NCBI GenBank assembly: GCA_022605425.2
Contig: CM061251.1
Span: 775,001-839,000 of the forward strand
From: Hamiltosporidium tvaerminnensis
Lineage: Eukaryota > Microsporidia > Dubosqiidae
Length of the DNA: 64,000 nucleotides
Direction of reading: 5' to 3'
In this document: positions 10,670 to 22,614 of the stretch, piece by piece
Layout of the letters: every line of letters begins with the position of its first letter
Numbering within the stretch: position 1 is the first letter of the stretch
Position numbers and translations under genes: made by a program
The notes under the pieces: generated by a model
Seen by the model: the letters and a program-made list of their open reading frames with translations, nothing else
Told to the model about the DNA's origin: nothing
Databases searched by the model: none

Positions 10670-10927
10670 TCATCCTTCGCTCGAGTTTAGTTTAACACCA
10701 CAAACAGACGTTTCTTTAAGAATCAGTGGAACTTTAAATCTTGAATGATATGTTCTTCCTTTATGTAGTAAGTTTGCTGCTATTTCTGATAAGGCAACTA
10801 TAATAGTTCTTCCACTTCGTTTTATTGCATAATACAATGCTTTATAAAAATAAGTTTTTCCGCTACCTCTTGGTTCGTCTAAAAAGAAACACTTTTTTTC
10901 GTTATTGCTGTTATTTAATGCGGTCAT
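10670..10927 (-). pseudogene. Helitron helicase Walker A fragment (Pif1 type)
   Basis: 85 open codons holding the phosphate-binding loop DEPRGSGKTYFY and the following motif Ia (RTIIVALSEIAANLL, HSRFKVP). The natural downstream sequence is out of frame. This is the start of the helicase half of the Helitron protein. Confidence 0.8.
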
Positions 10928-11631
10928 AATTTGTTCAAAAGCTATTCTTTGGTCTTCATTGTATGTTTCTTAATATTTAAAATTTTCTTCTTCATCGAAT
11001 GTAGCACATTGTCGTAGAAGATTAGTCGGAGGGTTTTCTAATCCAAAATTTCTACAGCGTTTTCCGTGTGTATTAAAAATCTTACTTTATCATTCAAAGC
11101 ATAATTAAGATACGATTCGCAAAATGTTTCAACGGCATGCCGATGAAAGCGGCAATTTTCTTCGATAAGATTATCTTTGTGATTTGTTCATAATTTTGAA
11201 ATTTCTGTAACATCACTAAAAAGACATATATGCGAAAAAATCTCTTATCTTTTTCGGTATTTTCATTGTTACTGCATCATTAAAGTTTCGTTCTAAAATT
11301 TTTCATCATTTTCAACCCTTTCGCTCTAGCTGCGTCAAAATAATTTTTATAAGTTTTTCCGTCCGCTGTCCTCAAATATTCGAATGAAGTGGCTCCCAGT
11401 ATATGCCATAACAAAATTCTTAGTAATATAACTCGTAGTTCAATATACTGATAGGTAAGATTCTTCCGATACAGTTTTTTGCGTTTCTGATTCGAGGTAG
11501 CCCCATCTGGTTTTTTCAGACAAAGTTCTCGGAGATTTCGACACGTTTTAAATGACAGTACTGACTATATTCCCTATTTAGTTTCAACCAAGCTGTTAAA
11601 GTGATGTATATATTTATAGATATAGATTCTT

Positions 11632-12450
11632 TTATTCTTTGTTCATCTGATGAAAAAATATATTGTGTTCTCGTTCAAGATAAACAGCTAGTTTTTCAAC
11701 AGTGTGGCTTTGTTCATGTGTAGAAAATTTAAAAATTCTCCAGACTGCTTCATGCGGACTTACAGATTTTGAATCTTTATGATTTTTAATTTCGTCGAAT
11801 TGAAAACTAATATTTGCCCGATCGAATTCTTTGTAAGCATAGCCAAATAAATATTTTACAGTTTTAAATGAAGCACATATATCAACATTTATATGGCAGT
11901 TATATTTTAAGGAAAGATATGGACTATAAGGAATATCCCAGCTATTATAAACATGATTTTTCAGAATTTTAACTGAATTCTTTTTTCGTCTATGATAAAG
12001 AGGGTATCTGTCGAATTTTAAAACAGTGTATTCTTGAAATTTTTTTAAAAATGATTTACTACATATATTTTCAACCATGCAAGATGAATATGACAAAAAT
12101 CCACAGGGTCCATGAATCATATTTTTAGTTATTATACTAAATAATCCAGGGTGAATATTTTTATCAGAAATTTCTGCCGAGACTATCTTATCAAGTAATG
12201 CTGAATCGCGAGGCTTATAATTCTCTACTAAAGTTATCAAAATATGAGCATGAGGTAATCCTCTTTTTTGAAATTCTATGACATAGCAATATACATTTAC
12301 TTTTCCAAAAATTATATTTCTTCTAATATCTGTCATCAAGGGCTTAAGCTTTTGTCTAAAGACTCTATCCACTAAATCAGGCCTATTCTCACGTTTTTCA
12401 TTTACATCTATATTTTCAGATATTTCAGCATTGTTTGGATTGCAAGTCAT
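11632..12450 (-). pseudogene. Longest piece of the Helitron remnant: HUH Rep nuclease domain
   Basis: 272 open codons, listed separately because the catalytic residues are still readable. The HUH metal-binding histidines are in RGLPHAHIL and the tyrosine pair follows in FKTVKYLFGYAYKEFDR, in the order expected of Helitron Rep (nicking and joining of single-stranded ends). Sequence such as SPYLSLKYNCHINVDICASF is characteristic of the family. The piece starts at TMTCNPN, the frame upstream being broken between 12,450 and 12,618. Confidence 0.85.
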
Positions 12451-14326
12451 AGTAATGAAACAATCGGGTTTCCCATACTTTCTAACTATTGCTATAGCTC
12501 TTGATATTTCTGCTGCAGGATTCGAGGACTGCCTGAAAATGTTGAAGGCAAAATTACTCTTTTTCCTACAGGAATGCCTTCTTTACTAGCTTGATTTCAA
12601 TATACTGAATTAAATCATTATTTTTCGGCTCGAAGCTTTTTTTGATGTGTTAGAGCATAATTCAAATCATCGACTTCAGCTTTGCAATATGCATCTACTA
12701 CATACTGTTGAGTCAATCTCCCTGCTCTTAAAAGTGGGTCTAATTCATCTCTTAATTGCAAGTAATAGGAATAATATTGTTTAAGCGTAACATTTTTATG
12801 AGCGTTGACGCCTTTTCGTCTTGCATTATAAAGTTTTATATTAACCCCCCAAGTTTGTTCTCCATATGAAAACAAAAGTGTATAAGATAAAGCATCTAGA
12901 TTTCTATGCCTGTATTCTATACGACGTGTTTCTGGAATTGTAGTATCTTCCGGCCTAAGATGTACCAGTAAGTCTCTATCGATAGGAGGTTCTCCGTCTC
13001 CACTCACAAAAACCACCGCTACTTCATTACAGCGTTGAGCATTATATCTTCTCAGATCAGTTTTTCGATTTTGCACTATTGCCATTTGAATTTGTGTTTC
13101 TATATTAGGCTTTAAATATTTTTGGGCTTCTTCAGCTTCATACATCATTTTGAAAGCATGCGCAAAAAGATTAGATTTCATTAGACTAGATATTTTTTTC
13201 ATAGGTCTTAAGCAACACATTTTATTTACTGGTTCATTTATCCTTTCGTTATTTGCTGTATCTTAATCAAGAATGTATAATTAGGCATATTGTCTGCTAT
13301 GATTTTTGGCTGGATGCAGGGTACCCGAAAGATGACACATTTGTTCATGAATACGGTAACAAAATAGACTGAACCCTCGAGGAATTTTAAAATTTGCTCC
13401 AATCGAGACAAAGCAAAAGCACTATTATATGATCTTATATTTATTAAAAATTTATTTGAATCGGCATCTTCGAAGCTCATTAATTTTTGAAGCGTCTCAT
13501 GTACTTAAGATTTGGCAATTTAATAGATCCTTGATTGCAACATATATTAAAGAGTTTTGATGCTGGTATTTCACCTTTGAAAAATTTAGCTTGGCATCTG
13601 TGACAGGTTTTTACTTATCCGCCAAGATGATGTTATTAATTTTGTTTTTCATCAAATTCTGTCAATTCATTTAATGCAATGCATAAAGGTTGCTCTGTCA
13701 TAAGTCGTTTTCTAGAAATTCTATGTGAATTTTTATTTCTTTGCGTTTCCTTGCTAGCATTTTTAGCGGTTCTATTTTTCCTTAAATTTTGTAGCCTTAG
13801 TCTTTCTAAATGTCTCTCTTCTTCTGATTTATTTTCCCTAGGAGCTATCAGCCGTGTTAAATCTGCCTTCCTCTCCTCTTCTGATATATTTTCTCTCAAA
13901 GCTTTAAGCCGTGCTAACTTTGCCTTCCTCTCCTCTTCTGATTTATTTTCTCTAAAACATTTATCCTTAATTTTTCTGCATTTCTCTCCTCCTCAGATTT
14001 ATTTTCCCAAAGAGCCCTCATCCTTAAACTTTCTAAATTTCTCTGCTCTTCAGATTTATTTTCTCTTAAGCTTTTAACCGAGCTATCTCGGTATTTCTCT
14101 CTTTTTCTGATATATTTTATCTCAGAGTTTTAAGTCGCAATAGTTCGGATTTTTTCATCTTCTGATCTATTCTCCCTTAATGTTTTAAGTCGCTCTAGAT
14201 CTTTATGTCTGTTTTGTGCTGAAAGATTTTTTCTTTTGGTTTATCAAGTTCTGCTCTTTTTTGTTTAGCTTCTAAGATATGTGCGGATTTTTCTTCGTCT
14301 GAATAAATTTGCTTTGTTCGTGGCAT

Positions 14327-15064
14327 TATGTAACACTTAGTGAGGTAATTATATAAATTTATCTTTTCTGGAAGCGTTTTGGTTTACCCCAATGTTATTT
14401 TTTTATGATATTAATCGAAACAAAAATATTATATTCGTTGATTTTTGGTTAATGGTACTCTCTATGGTTATATTTAAGTTATGGTAAGATCTCTTACTCT
14501 TCTGATGAAATAAAACTTCATTAAGTTAGTGTTGCTAACAAACGAGAATTTTATTTTTTAATTTGATTAAGTTATCGATTATGAAAAATAAAAATTATCC
14601 TTTACTTTATAGATTTATTGCGTACTAATAAAATTTTTTTAAAATAAGATTAAATAAAAATTCGCAAAAAAAAATTATCTCATTCGTCAGCTAGCTTGAA
14701 TTTACTGCTTTCTTTGGTTTAAAATATTCTTTATTTTGAATTTTTTGTTTATATTTCGAAACAGAGTTTCATTTCTATTCATAGAATTCCGATGTTTTGA
14801 ATGTATAAATATTACTTTTGATTACTTACTGATGCCTTCTCATCACATTAATGTACATTTAGAGGATTATTTTTTAGATGCATGAAGTATGTTTATCACT
14901 CGTTCCTGATTCCGTAATATTTTCCTCCGATTCGAAATTTTTCTTCGTGTAAAATAAAAGATTTAAATAATTTTTGACTACTATTGAGTGAATAAATAAT
15001 CTCATTAGCCAAATTTTAAATATATACATCATTTATAGTTAATCTATCCTTAAATTCTTAGAAA
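14327..15064. other. 5' side of the Helitron remnant, AT-rich
   Basis: Non-coding, upstream of the Helitron start on the minus strand. No repeat or gene recognised. Confidence 0.45.
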
Positions 15065-15400
15065 ATAAATCTTAACCAAGTGATTTAATTGTTTTTAAAC
15101 AGAATACTTTAGAAAAATAAAAAAATATATTTATTGTTTTTCATTCCATATTAATACAGTCTAGAAAAGATTTTTACAATTTTTATTTCAAAAATTTTTC
15201 AGCCAATAGAATCTTTTTAATTGTTTTATGTCCACTTCTATTCACTATTATTTGTTGTATAAGATTTATGAACAAATAGAAAGAAACATATCTTAATTGG
15301 AGCATTCATATTGGTGTATTATATTTTTTTTAACCAATTAAACATTTCGAGGTAAGTCATCGTCGTCGTCGTCGGGACATTCTAAATTATATAAATGACT
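15065..15400 (-). repeat. Family A repeat piece A3 (outer end, inverted), right flank of the Helitron remnant
   Basis: Reverse-complement copy of the outer ~335 bases of family A, nearly identical to 23,230-23,563. It ends with GGGACATTCTAAATTATATA and contains a short TCG microsatellite (about 15,359-15,373) just inside the terminus. Pairs with A2 as inverted repeats. Confidence 0.85.
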
Positions 15401-16394
15401 AGATAGCATTGAATTAGCCTAAAGATGTCTCATATATTGCTAGAAACAGAACCAAAAAAAATATAAAACAGATGAAAAGCTAGCTAAAACGCTTTTTTTT
15501 TTTAAAACATAATTTAAGACTAAGCTAAATGTCTCTTGCGGAGTGTTAGATTGATCATTATTGTATTACATGGTAGTAAGACACACGGACTTAGATACTT
15601 TATCGCAAGTACGTTTTGAAGAGAAAGGCTGGATGAAAACAATGATTTTCATTTATTTGACCAAAAGTAAGATTAAATTGTTGTCAAAAATGCCTTGACT
15701 GCAAAATATAAAAAAATTAAAACAAAAAGACATAACAGAGGCTTACAAAGTACTGGATTTAGCTAAAAAAGCATAAATTAATATAATTTCGTATTAAATA
15801 AATTAATACGTTGCAATTTGCAGAAAATGTTTTATATAAACCACAATAAATAAAAAAAATTTGCAATTTTTTTTTATAATTTCCCCAGAAATTCTTTCCA
15901 ATTCATCAAATTCTCGCTTGGTTGTGTTAAATTACATAAACCAAGCTTGATTTTTACAAGCTGTAAAATACTTTCGCTCGATTAAAACACAATATCTGGT
16001 TATGATATTGTTGTATTTTGTATTTTCTTCTATTACATGATTTTATTTGTTTAATGTCATTTTAACAATTGATATTCCATCTATTTCAAAGAATGGTCTG
16101 GTTATGGCATTTCGTGGGAGAAGAGAAACGCAAATAATAAAATATAACTAGCATAAATCTATTTTTAAAGTTTTAAATTATTCTAGCTTCTCTAACTAAA
16201 TACAATTAACGCTATATAACTTTAACAAAGCTTCCGAGACTATTGGTTTAGACAAAAGGTGAGACATTCATAGCAGAGTAATACTAATTAAGTACATTAT
16301 TTTTCATTTCTTTGTATTCGTTTTTTTTACTTTTCGAAATATTTATCTTTACTATTTTAAAATAAAATAAATGGTCTAGTATGAATAAACAGAT
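15401..16394. other. Decayed intergenic DNA
   Basis: No gene or clear repeat. Slightly richer patches at 15,530-15,640 look like old transposon debris but match nothing else in the window. Confidence 0.45.
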
Positions 16395-17072
16395 AAACAC
16401 TATGTGCTTGTCAATGAGTAGCTGAAAATTATGGGAGATAATTGTTTTGATTTTTGATAGAATAAAGAATGCAGTGTGTTATCTCTTTTCCTAGCGAATT
16501 TGTATATTTTTGAGAAGTTTTATAAAATAATTAATCTTTCTACGGTGAATTTATAATTTTTAATGTTACTAGGTCGAAAACCACGAAAATCTTTTAGTAA
16601 TTGATGTTCAAAGGCATGCAAACGTAGCCACGCTTATTCAAATTAGAAGACACTGCTCTAGAGTAGAAGCGAAAAGAATAACCTCTGTTAAATTCGAAAG
16701 CCAAGTATAAGGCTGAATATGTTATTATAATATTTCCACTCTAACTTCAAATCCATGTTAGTTGCCGAGATAAATCCTAGCTGGATGTATAATCAGTTCA
16801 GAAAAGTCAGAGTATGTAAAATTCTGCCGGTCTTCTGGATTCAAGTATAATTTTGGCTTACGATAGATACTCGAATTCAAACATTAACAACTAAAAGCAA
16901 ACTCATAGTCAATTAAATGAATCCAAGGCTCTTTTAAATAAAAGGTGTGCTGATGGCAACGGGGGGAGTACTAATCGAGTTTCATGAGAAGCGATTATCT
17001 GTTTTAAAGCCAAAACCGTCTTGCTGAATGAAATTAATATAACATATACCGCTTTTTAAAAGCGGGTGTTAT
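16395..17072 (-). repeat. Family B repeat copy B4 (degraded, inverted)
   Basis: Reverse-orientation copy recognised by ordered short blocks: CTTGTCAATGAGTAGCTGAAAAT (right edge side), the degraded CTTACGATAG segment, GTGCTGATGGCAACGGGG and the left edge AACATATACCGCTTTTTAAA. Strongly diverged. Confidence 0.55.
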
Positions 17073-17544
17073 GTATTTATTAAAAACTAAATTGCTATTC
17101 TCAAAAAATTAAAAGATAGTAGAAATGAATTTGTAGTTTTTTTTATATAAATATCTTGAATAAAAATAAATAGTCTATAAAATCAAAAATAAAGTAAATT
17201 AAATAAACAAATATAAAATATATCTAAAAGTATAAGAATCTTTCATTCAAGATTGATTCTACTTTGATACTCTTGCACAAATATTTTTCGATAATTCGCC
17301 AATAATTGTGAATTTGACGCAACACGAATGATAACTACCATGTTCAAATATATTCCGAATATAATTTTCAAAAATCAATTTGAAATTTTGGTTATATTAG
17401 AGCTTTTTGCAAGACTTACTCGATCTTGACGAAAAAAACTATATTGTTGCAATGATTATCGAAAAATTTTCGTTTTAGAAACATAAGTTATATGCTCACT
17501 ACAAGATGATTAAATTTATCGCGTTTCTATGTAATGTTGATAAA
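17073..17544. other. AT-rich, nothing recognised
   Basis: This is where the outer half of family A copy A4 would be expected; it is absent or unrecognisable. Confidence 0.5.
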
Positions 17545-18095
17545 TTGATGATTCTCAATAATAATTGCACAAAACAATTTCGCTCGAATAGCTTCGTGGA
17601 ACTTTATACTTGATTAAATTAAAAGATTTTTTTTATAAAAATAACTAAGTATTTATACAATAAACAAATTAACCAATAGCATATAGCTAAAAGAACGGTA
17701 CTTTCAGACAAATAAAACACTGTAAAAGAAATATTTCTTTGGTATAAAATACAGAATGGAATTAAAATAGGTGGAAGATGAAAAGAACAAACATAAAATG
17801 CCGAGCTGAAGTTCTGAAAAATTTGAAGTAAATATAAACGAAGAAGGGAAATATGCAAGTTAAAAAAGCCTAAATTTTTATTGTGAAATTGCTAAAAGCG
17901 GATAATAATTTTGAACTAAAAGATTAAAATATGAGAGAAACAGACCAGTATAGCATAAGAAATTCTTATTGAAAAACTAGGAAACTACAACTCAGTTAGT
18001 GAAGTTTAAGATTATCTTCGGCATTTTTTTCTTATGAATATAAAGGGATGTTCGTTATTCGAGCTTAATATCTAGTAATTCATATAAAAAATGAA
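17545..18095 (+). repeat. Family A repeat piece A4 (inner part)
   Basis: About 550 bases that are the reverse complement of 22,615-23,165, with high similarity over the whole length (for example AGACCAGTATAGCATAAGAA and CATCTTCCACCTATTT on the opposite strand). It ends with the family's inner edge AGTAATTCATATAAA. The 79-codon minus-strand open frame inside has no recognisable product. Confidence 0.88.
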
Positions 18096-18111
18096 TGTAT
18101 GTGTGGGTGTT

Positions 18112-18425
18112 TAAAGACTGTAAATAAAGGGTGTTGTTTTCCTAAAAAAGTGGTATTGTTTTCATCTGGAGGTAGATAAACTAAAGGGTTAATTATAAGA
18201 TTTTTAAAAGGTGTTAATATGTTTGGTAATTAAAATGGTGTTAATATATACCGTACTATGTTAAAGGGGGTTAATAAATTTATATTAGGCTAACCGGTTG
18301 TTAATATAGATTGTTGTCTGCTAAAGGAGGTTAATATAACAAGAAATATGGACTAGGGTGTTATTTGAGAGGGTAAAGCCCTAAAGGGTGTTAATAATAT
18401 ACAAGTATTATTAAAGAGGGGATTT
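18112..18425 (+). repeat. Degenerate tandem array of AAAGGGTGTTAATAT-like units
   Basis: About ten imperfect copies of a core GGTGTTAATAT preceded by AAAG/TAAAG recur roughly every 27-35 bases (for example near 18,125, 18,188, 18,211, 18,237, 18,266, 18,303, 18,329, 18,357, 18,386 and 18,414). The spacers differ. Strand asymmetry is marked: G runs on the plus strand, hardly any C. It lies between repeat A4 and the membrane-protein pseudogene. Confidence 0.6.
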
Positions 18426-19704
18426 ACTGTTTCCTCACATTTTAGCGGTTCCAACGGATAAGCTATTTAAAAGTATGAATTTCTTTACGACTCACCCTTT
18501 GAAAGGCAATGATTCGCACAAGAGTAAACATTGCAGTGTATAGAATAAATTTGGGGAAAACGTTCTTTTCACATGAAAACTCTATGTAGCCACTTCAATC
18601 ATGGAAATCTCTTCCTATTTTTTTCCTTTAGACGCAAAAAAAAGAATATTATTGTACAAAATCACTAGAAAAAATAAATTAATACTTTTCAAATTAATCA
18701 ACCAATGTATGTTTTTATTTTTGTTATACTTGATTCTACTGTCTTTTATAATCGCAGCAAGACTTGGTGGTAAGATAGTGGTAAATAAAACCTATTATGA
18801 AACCAAATATTTTTGATAAAAAAATGTGCATTTTTTGGTGATTTATATTCTTAATAAGAATCAAATCTTTTTACTTTTATAAAAAGCCAAAGTGCAAGAA
18901 AAAAAATATTGCATAATTCTAATCTATATTTTAATTACATACATATTTAGCAAATTTATCTAGAAAATATTTTTCTGTATTTAAGCTCAGAAAAAAGAAA
19001 GTACGAATTAACCAATTAAATTATTGATTAACTTCTTTTAAATAAAAAAATTATATTTTTGTTAAATTTTAAAATATCAATCATTTGCTTCAATGATTAT
19101 ATTATCAGATTAAAAATAAAACATGATTTTCGAATTATATTTGCTAAATAAAGCAATTTAGAATTGGTAGAACCAATCTTAAGTTGTTTTGTGTATTTTA
19201 TTTTTATAGTTGTTTGTTATAATTTTTGAGTTCATGAGAAATAATTTTTTAAATAGAGCTGCAACTCTCATATTTTCAAAATACAAAATTTGCACATAAT
19301 TAAAGATTTAAATGTTTTACTTACACCCAGAATATACTTAGAATCTATTCTTCATTTATAAAACTCCTAAAAAAAACTTTTCATTTTATATTTTTAAGTA
19401 ATTTAATAATTTTCTAACAGGTTTATGATGAAAAGATATTTGTATTTGGTTTGATACTGTTTGCGTCAATGTATAAAAACATAATAATTTTTTACAATAT
19501 TTTAATTGATCAAATAAAAAGATAAATAAATCAGATTACAAATTTACCAAAAACTTTATTCGATCAAAGTTTTATAAAGAACCAATAAAAAAACGAAAGT
19601 TTTTCTAAAAAAATGTTATTCTATTTTTAATTAATTATATTGAAAAATAAGATTTACGTTTTTTGACAAATTATCAAATATATAAGTTGAAAATATTTTA
19701 TATC
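18426..19704. other. AT-rich, no gene supported
   Basis: A 71-codon plus-strand frame at 18,601-18,816 has one hydrophobic stretch (about residues 35-55) but no start signal such as CCC and no family; it is not called. Otherwise A+T-rich upstream sequence of the following pseudogene. Confidence 0.5.
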
Positions 19705-21421
19705 ATGATTTTATTTATTTTTATTTGTAGAATAATATATGCATCGAAAATTAAATTTAAAGCTATTTAAGGTGATTCACTACCTATAAATAACATGTAT
19801 TTGGAAATTCCGTATGAAATCGGAGAAAATGATGAAGTGAAAGAATGTTTTGACAAGTTAGAACTCGATATTGAAGACCAAAGGAAAGAAAAGGTAATTC
19901 CAATTACAAGTTTCTGCTACAATAAAATAAAAGAATATACAAACGTGAAATTCCATCCATTCATATTATACTTTACAACGTATATTTGCTATTTTGTATA
20001 TCGTGATATGCAATTTGATGTAAAAAAATATAGACCAGAACTTTTGTTTAATTTGATTACTTTTGGAAGATTTGTTGAAGCGTACAAAACAGATGAGGAT
20101 ATTAAATCAATTATTAAGGATATTTCCTTCAAACTGGCAAGATATGACGCACAAAGAGAAAGTGAGAATATCTCTGAGAGGTGTAATCAGATTCATAATG
20201 CATCAGAAGAAAAATGCAACAAAATATGTAGCAATATGAAAAATAGCTTAAATCAAGATAATAAAATAGATATATTTGTGTTGGAGAATACAAAATTTAT
20301 TAAAGGATATTCTTCAGAAGCAAGTAAAAGTAAAATTTCCATTAATCTAGCCAATGCAACGGTAGAAAATTATTTTGGTTTTTTCTTAATTATAAACCAA
20401 AGATTTTTTAAGGGGAAAGAATATAGAGTAGACATTACTCGGAAATCTGCAATCAACAAATCTACAATATCTTTTCTTGAACTTAAAATTATGTTAGAAA
20501 AAACGACTGGTTGTATAAATCTATTTTCTGCAATGATAGATTTTAAATCTTATAAAAAAATCGCGGAAAATATTTCTGAGCCAATTTTCAGAAAAATTTT
20601 GAAAGTAAAAGACGGTTTCGAAAAAATATACGAATTTAGTGGCAAGAAAATTCCATCTACTGTTAGAACGAAGGATTCAAACGTCTCATTAGAATTTATT
20701 GAAAATATTGTGAAAAGAAAAGAGATCAACTTATAAATGCTTTATTCGTTTTCTTGAAAAATATTTCTAAAACAGAATACCATGAATATATATCAGCAGT
20801 ACTTTGTTTGAAGGCCTTTTGTTTTAAAGAAATAGTTACATGCAAACAAACAATGCCCCGAAGCATTGTTGAAATTTTATTTCTTGCAGATGTTTTGAAG
20901 ATAGAATTTGAAAATGAAAATAAAAATGCTTCTGCTATAAATACATATAGCGCCCAATTTATAGGATTCATCAGAAATTATCTTGATGAACAGCGCATAG
21001 AATACGCTAAAAACTTGGTCTTAAATACTTTTAATCATTTTTTGTTACCTCGAACATCCAGCATATTGAAAACTTTTATTTTTGTAAATTTATTTGCTAA
21101 TTCCTCTAGAAAGGCAATTATAACAGAGAATTGAAAGAATATTTAACGAAGAACAAAAATAATGTCGATGAAGAAGTTGTAGTTAATGAGAAAAACATAT
21201 TTCTATATGTTTTTGAACAATAGTTTTCAAAGCTTAGCCCCGAAGAAAGAAAAAAGATTTTTACAATTCCGGTAACCAAAACCCCAACTTCTGATAACAA
21301 GAATTAGTCGAAAGAATTCTGTATTAAAGATATTTTGCTGTTTGTTTTAATCCCAATCGTTTTTATTGGTGGTGTTCTTTTGGGGGTATATTGGTTTATT
21401 TACAAAAAAAAGGTAAAATAA
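19705..21421 (+). pseudogene. Broken gene for a membrane protein with signal peptide and C-terminal membrane segment
   Basis: One former frame of about 570 codons can be followed. It starts at ATG 19705 with a signal-peptide-like MILFIFICRIIYAS, meets an in-frame TAA at 19768-19770, and is then open from 19795 to 20736. Around 20,712-20,736 (an A/G-rich run) the reading moves to another frame, open to 21,134; a second shift near 21,120-21,165 leads to a third frame with TAGs at 21,221 and 21,305 that ends in FVLIPIVFIGGVLLGVYWF followed by KKKVK and TAA. So the ancestor was a secreted-pathway protein anchored by its C-terminal helix with a basic cytoplasmic tail. The ectodomain has cysteine-containing helices (NISERCNQIHNASEEKCNKI) but matches no family I know. 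The 313-residue middle piece could be mistaken for a gene. It lies between opposing family A copies A4 and A5. Confidence 0.8.
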
Positions 21422-22614
21422 AGATTTTTTATTTTAATTTTTTCTAATTTATTGCATTATTGCGATTTTAAAATAAAATATTTCGTTATTCACTCTAATA
21501 AATCGTAAATTTATTAGTAAAAAAATATATTTACATAACTTACAATGTATAAGGAATTAAGAAAATCGTTACTTATGTGTTATTTTTACACCAAAAAATA
21601 TATTTCTGAAATTGTTTTAAATATATAATTATTTTTGCTTTCGATATCGGTATGCCTGTGATTTTTAAATTTCCAATAGTATATGTTCAACATTGTTGAT
21701 TGCACTCAAGCATATCAGCAACTTTTATTTAATTAGATATTAAAATATATCAAAATAATTATATTTAAAAAATATTAGAATTTATATTAATACTTAGTTT
21801 CTTCTTTGGAATTTTAGCTAAATATGAAATGTGTTTGCTTGTCAATTATGTTATTATTCTTTAGTGGTATGTCAAAAATTCAACATGATTTAAAACTCAT
21901 ATAACTATAGTTATAATATTAGAATGAATAGAAATATTTAGTATTCTTTTCTTGATAGTTTTTTTAATATAAAAAGTTTGTGGTAATTTGTAAAGTAAAT
22001 CTTTAATAACTACAACTGTGATCCTATCTATGATATTAATACTTTTTAAATATTAACTCTTATGTATAATTTACAAAATATTTTTATTATTTTATACTAT
22101 TTTTGGAAAGAATCAACGTTTATAGATAGTACAAATTTTAGAAGGCATTTGATTTTCATAATTTATCATTCTTTTACTTCTATTTACTATCAAATCTTGT
22201 TTACAATAAAGATTAATTACATTCTTGATAAGGAAAATCTAAAAATTGTACAAAATAATATCTCTATATTTTTTTAGGCATATACTCTTAAACATTTTCA
22301 TGATATATTTTGAAAATGGGTAAATAAATTTAAGTTCTATTTAATGTAATAATTGGTCATCTATACCTTTTTATATTTTTCTAAAATAGAAAAAATATTT
22401 TGAAAGAAAAAATGAAACAATATTATTTACTAATCGATACATAAAATGATATCAATAAAAAATATAAACATATTAAATATTTTTAATCTTCCCCTCTTCG
22501 TTCAATAAAAATGTTTTTCGCCAAAAATAAATGTTTTACATAAAGCATTTTACCATATTAAAGGTGAAATTCTTACGAACCATAAAGATATATATTTTAA
22601 TTTGTAACTGCTAA
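21422..22614. other. AT-rich intergenic stretch
   Basis: No gene or repeat recognised; a 71-codon frame at 22,062 has random AT-rich composition. Confidence 0.55.

Larger units (their letters stand above)
9563..14326 (-). pseudogene. Decayed Helitron Rep-helicase gene
   Basis: A single ancestral protein read from 14,326 down to 9,563, now in at least eight frame-shifted pieces. From the start: MPRTKQIYSDEEKSA and several ~20-residue charged repeats (LRENxSEEER, 13,640-14,160), typical of Helitron N-termini; a Helitron-like N-domain (12,618-13,220); the Rep nuclease (11,632-12,450) with KPDCFITMTCNPN just upstream, the two-histidine motif RGLPHAHIL (HAH codons 12,244-12,252) and the tyrosine motif KYLFGYAYKEFDRA (about 11,820-11,865); then a Pif1-type helicase with Walker A DEPRGSGKT near 10,850-10,880, consensus glycine replaced (usual form DGPGGTGKT), and late helicase blocks (9,893-10,426 with NGTRLIV; 9,563-9,865 with QLKRRQFLIRLAFAMKINK). 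Rolling-circle transposition was its role; the many stops and shifts make it inactive. Confidence 0.88.

Noticed and set aside
13679-14077. 132-codon plus-strand hydrophobic frame
   Set aside because: Antisense of the charged LRENxSEEER repeats at the Helitron N-terminus; the Leu/Ser/Phe-rich repeats are simply their complement.
18601-18816. 71-codon frame with one membrane-like stretch as a gene
   Set aside because: No CCC or AATAAA signals, no homology, and AT-rich DNA readily yields hydrophobic Leu/Ile/Phe frames of this length.
20754-21134. 126-codon plus-strand frame as a separate gene
   Set aside because: It begins with TTG, continues the protein of the preceding frame without a gap and leads into a third frame with a membrane helix, so it is part of the 19,705-21,421 pseudogene.
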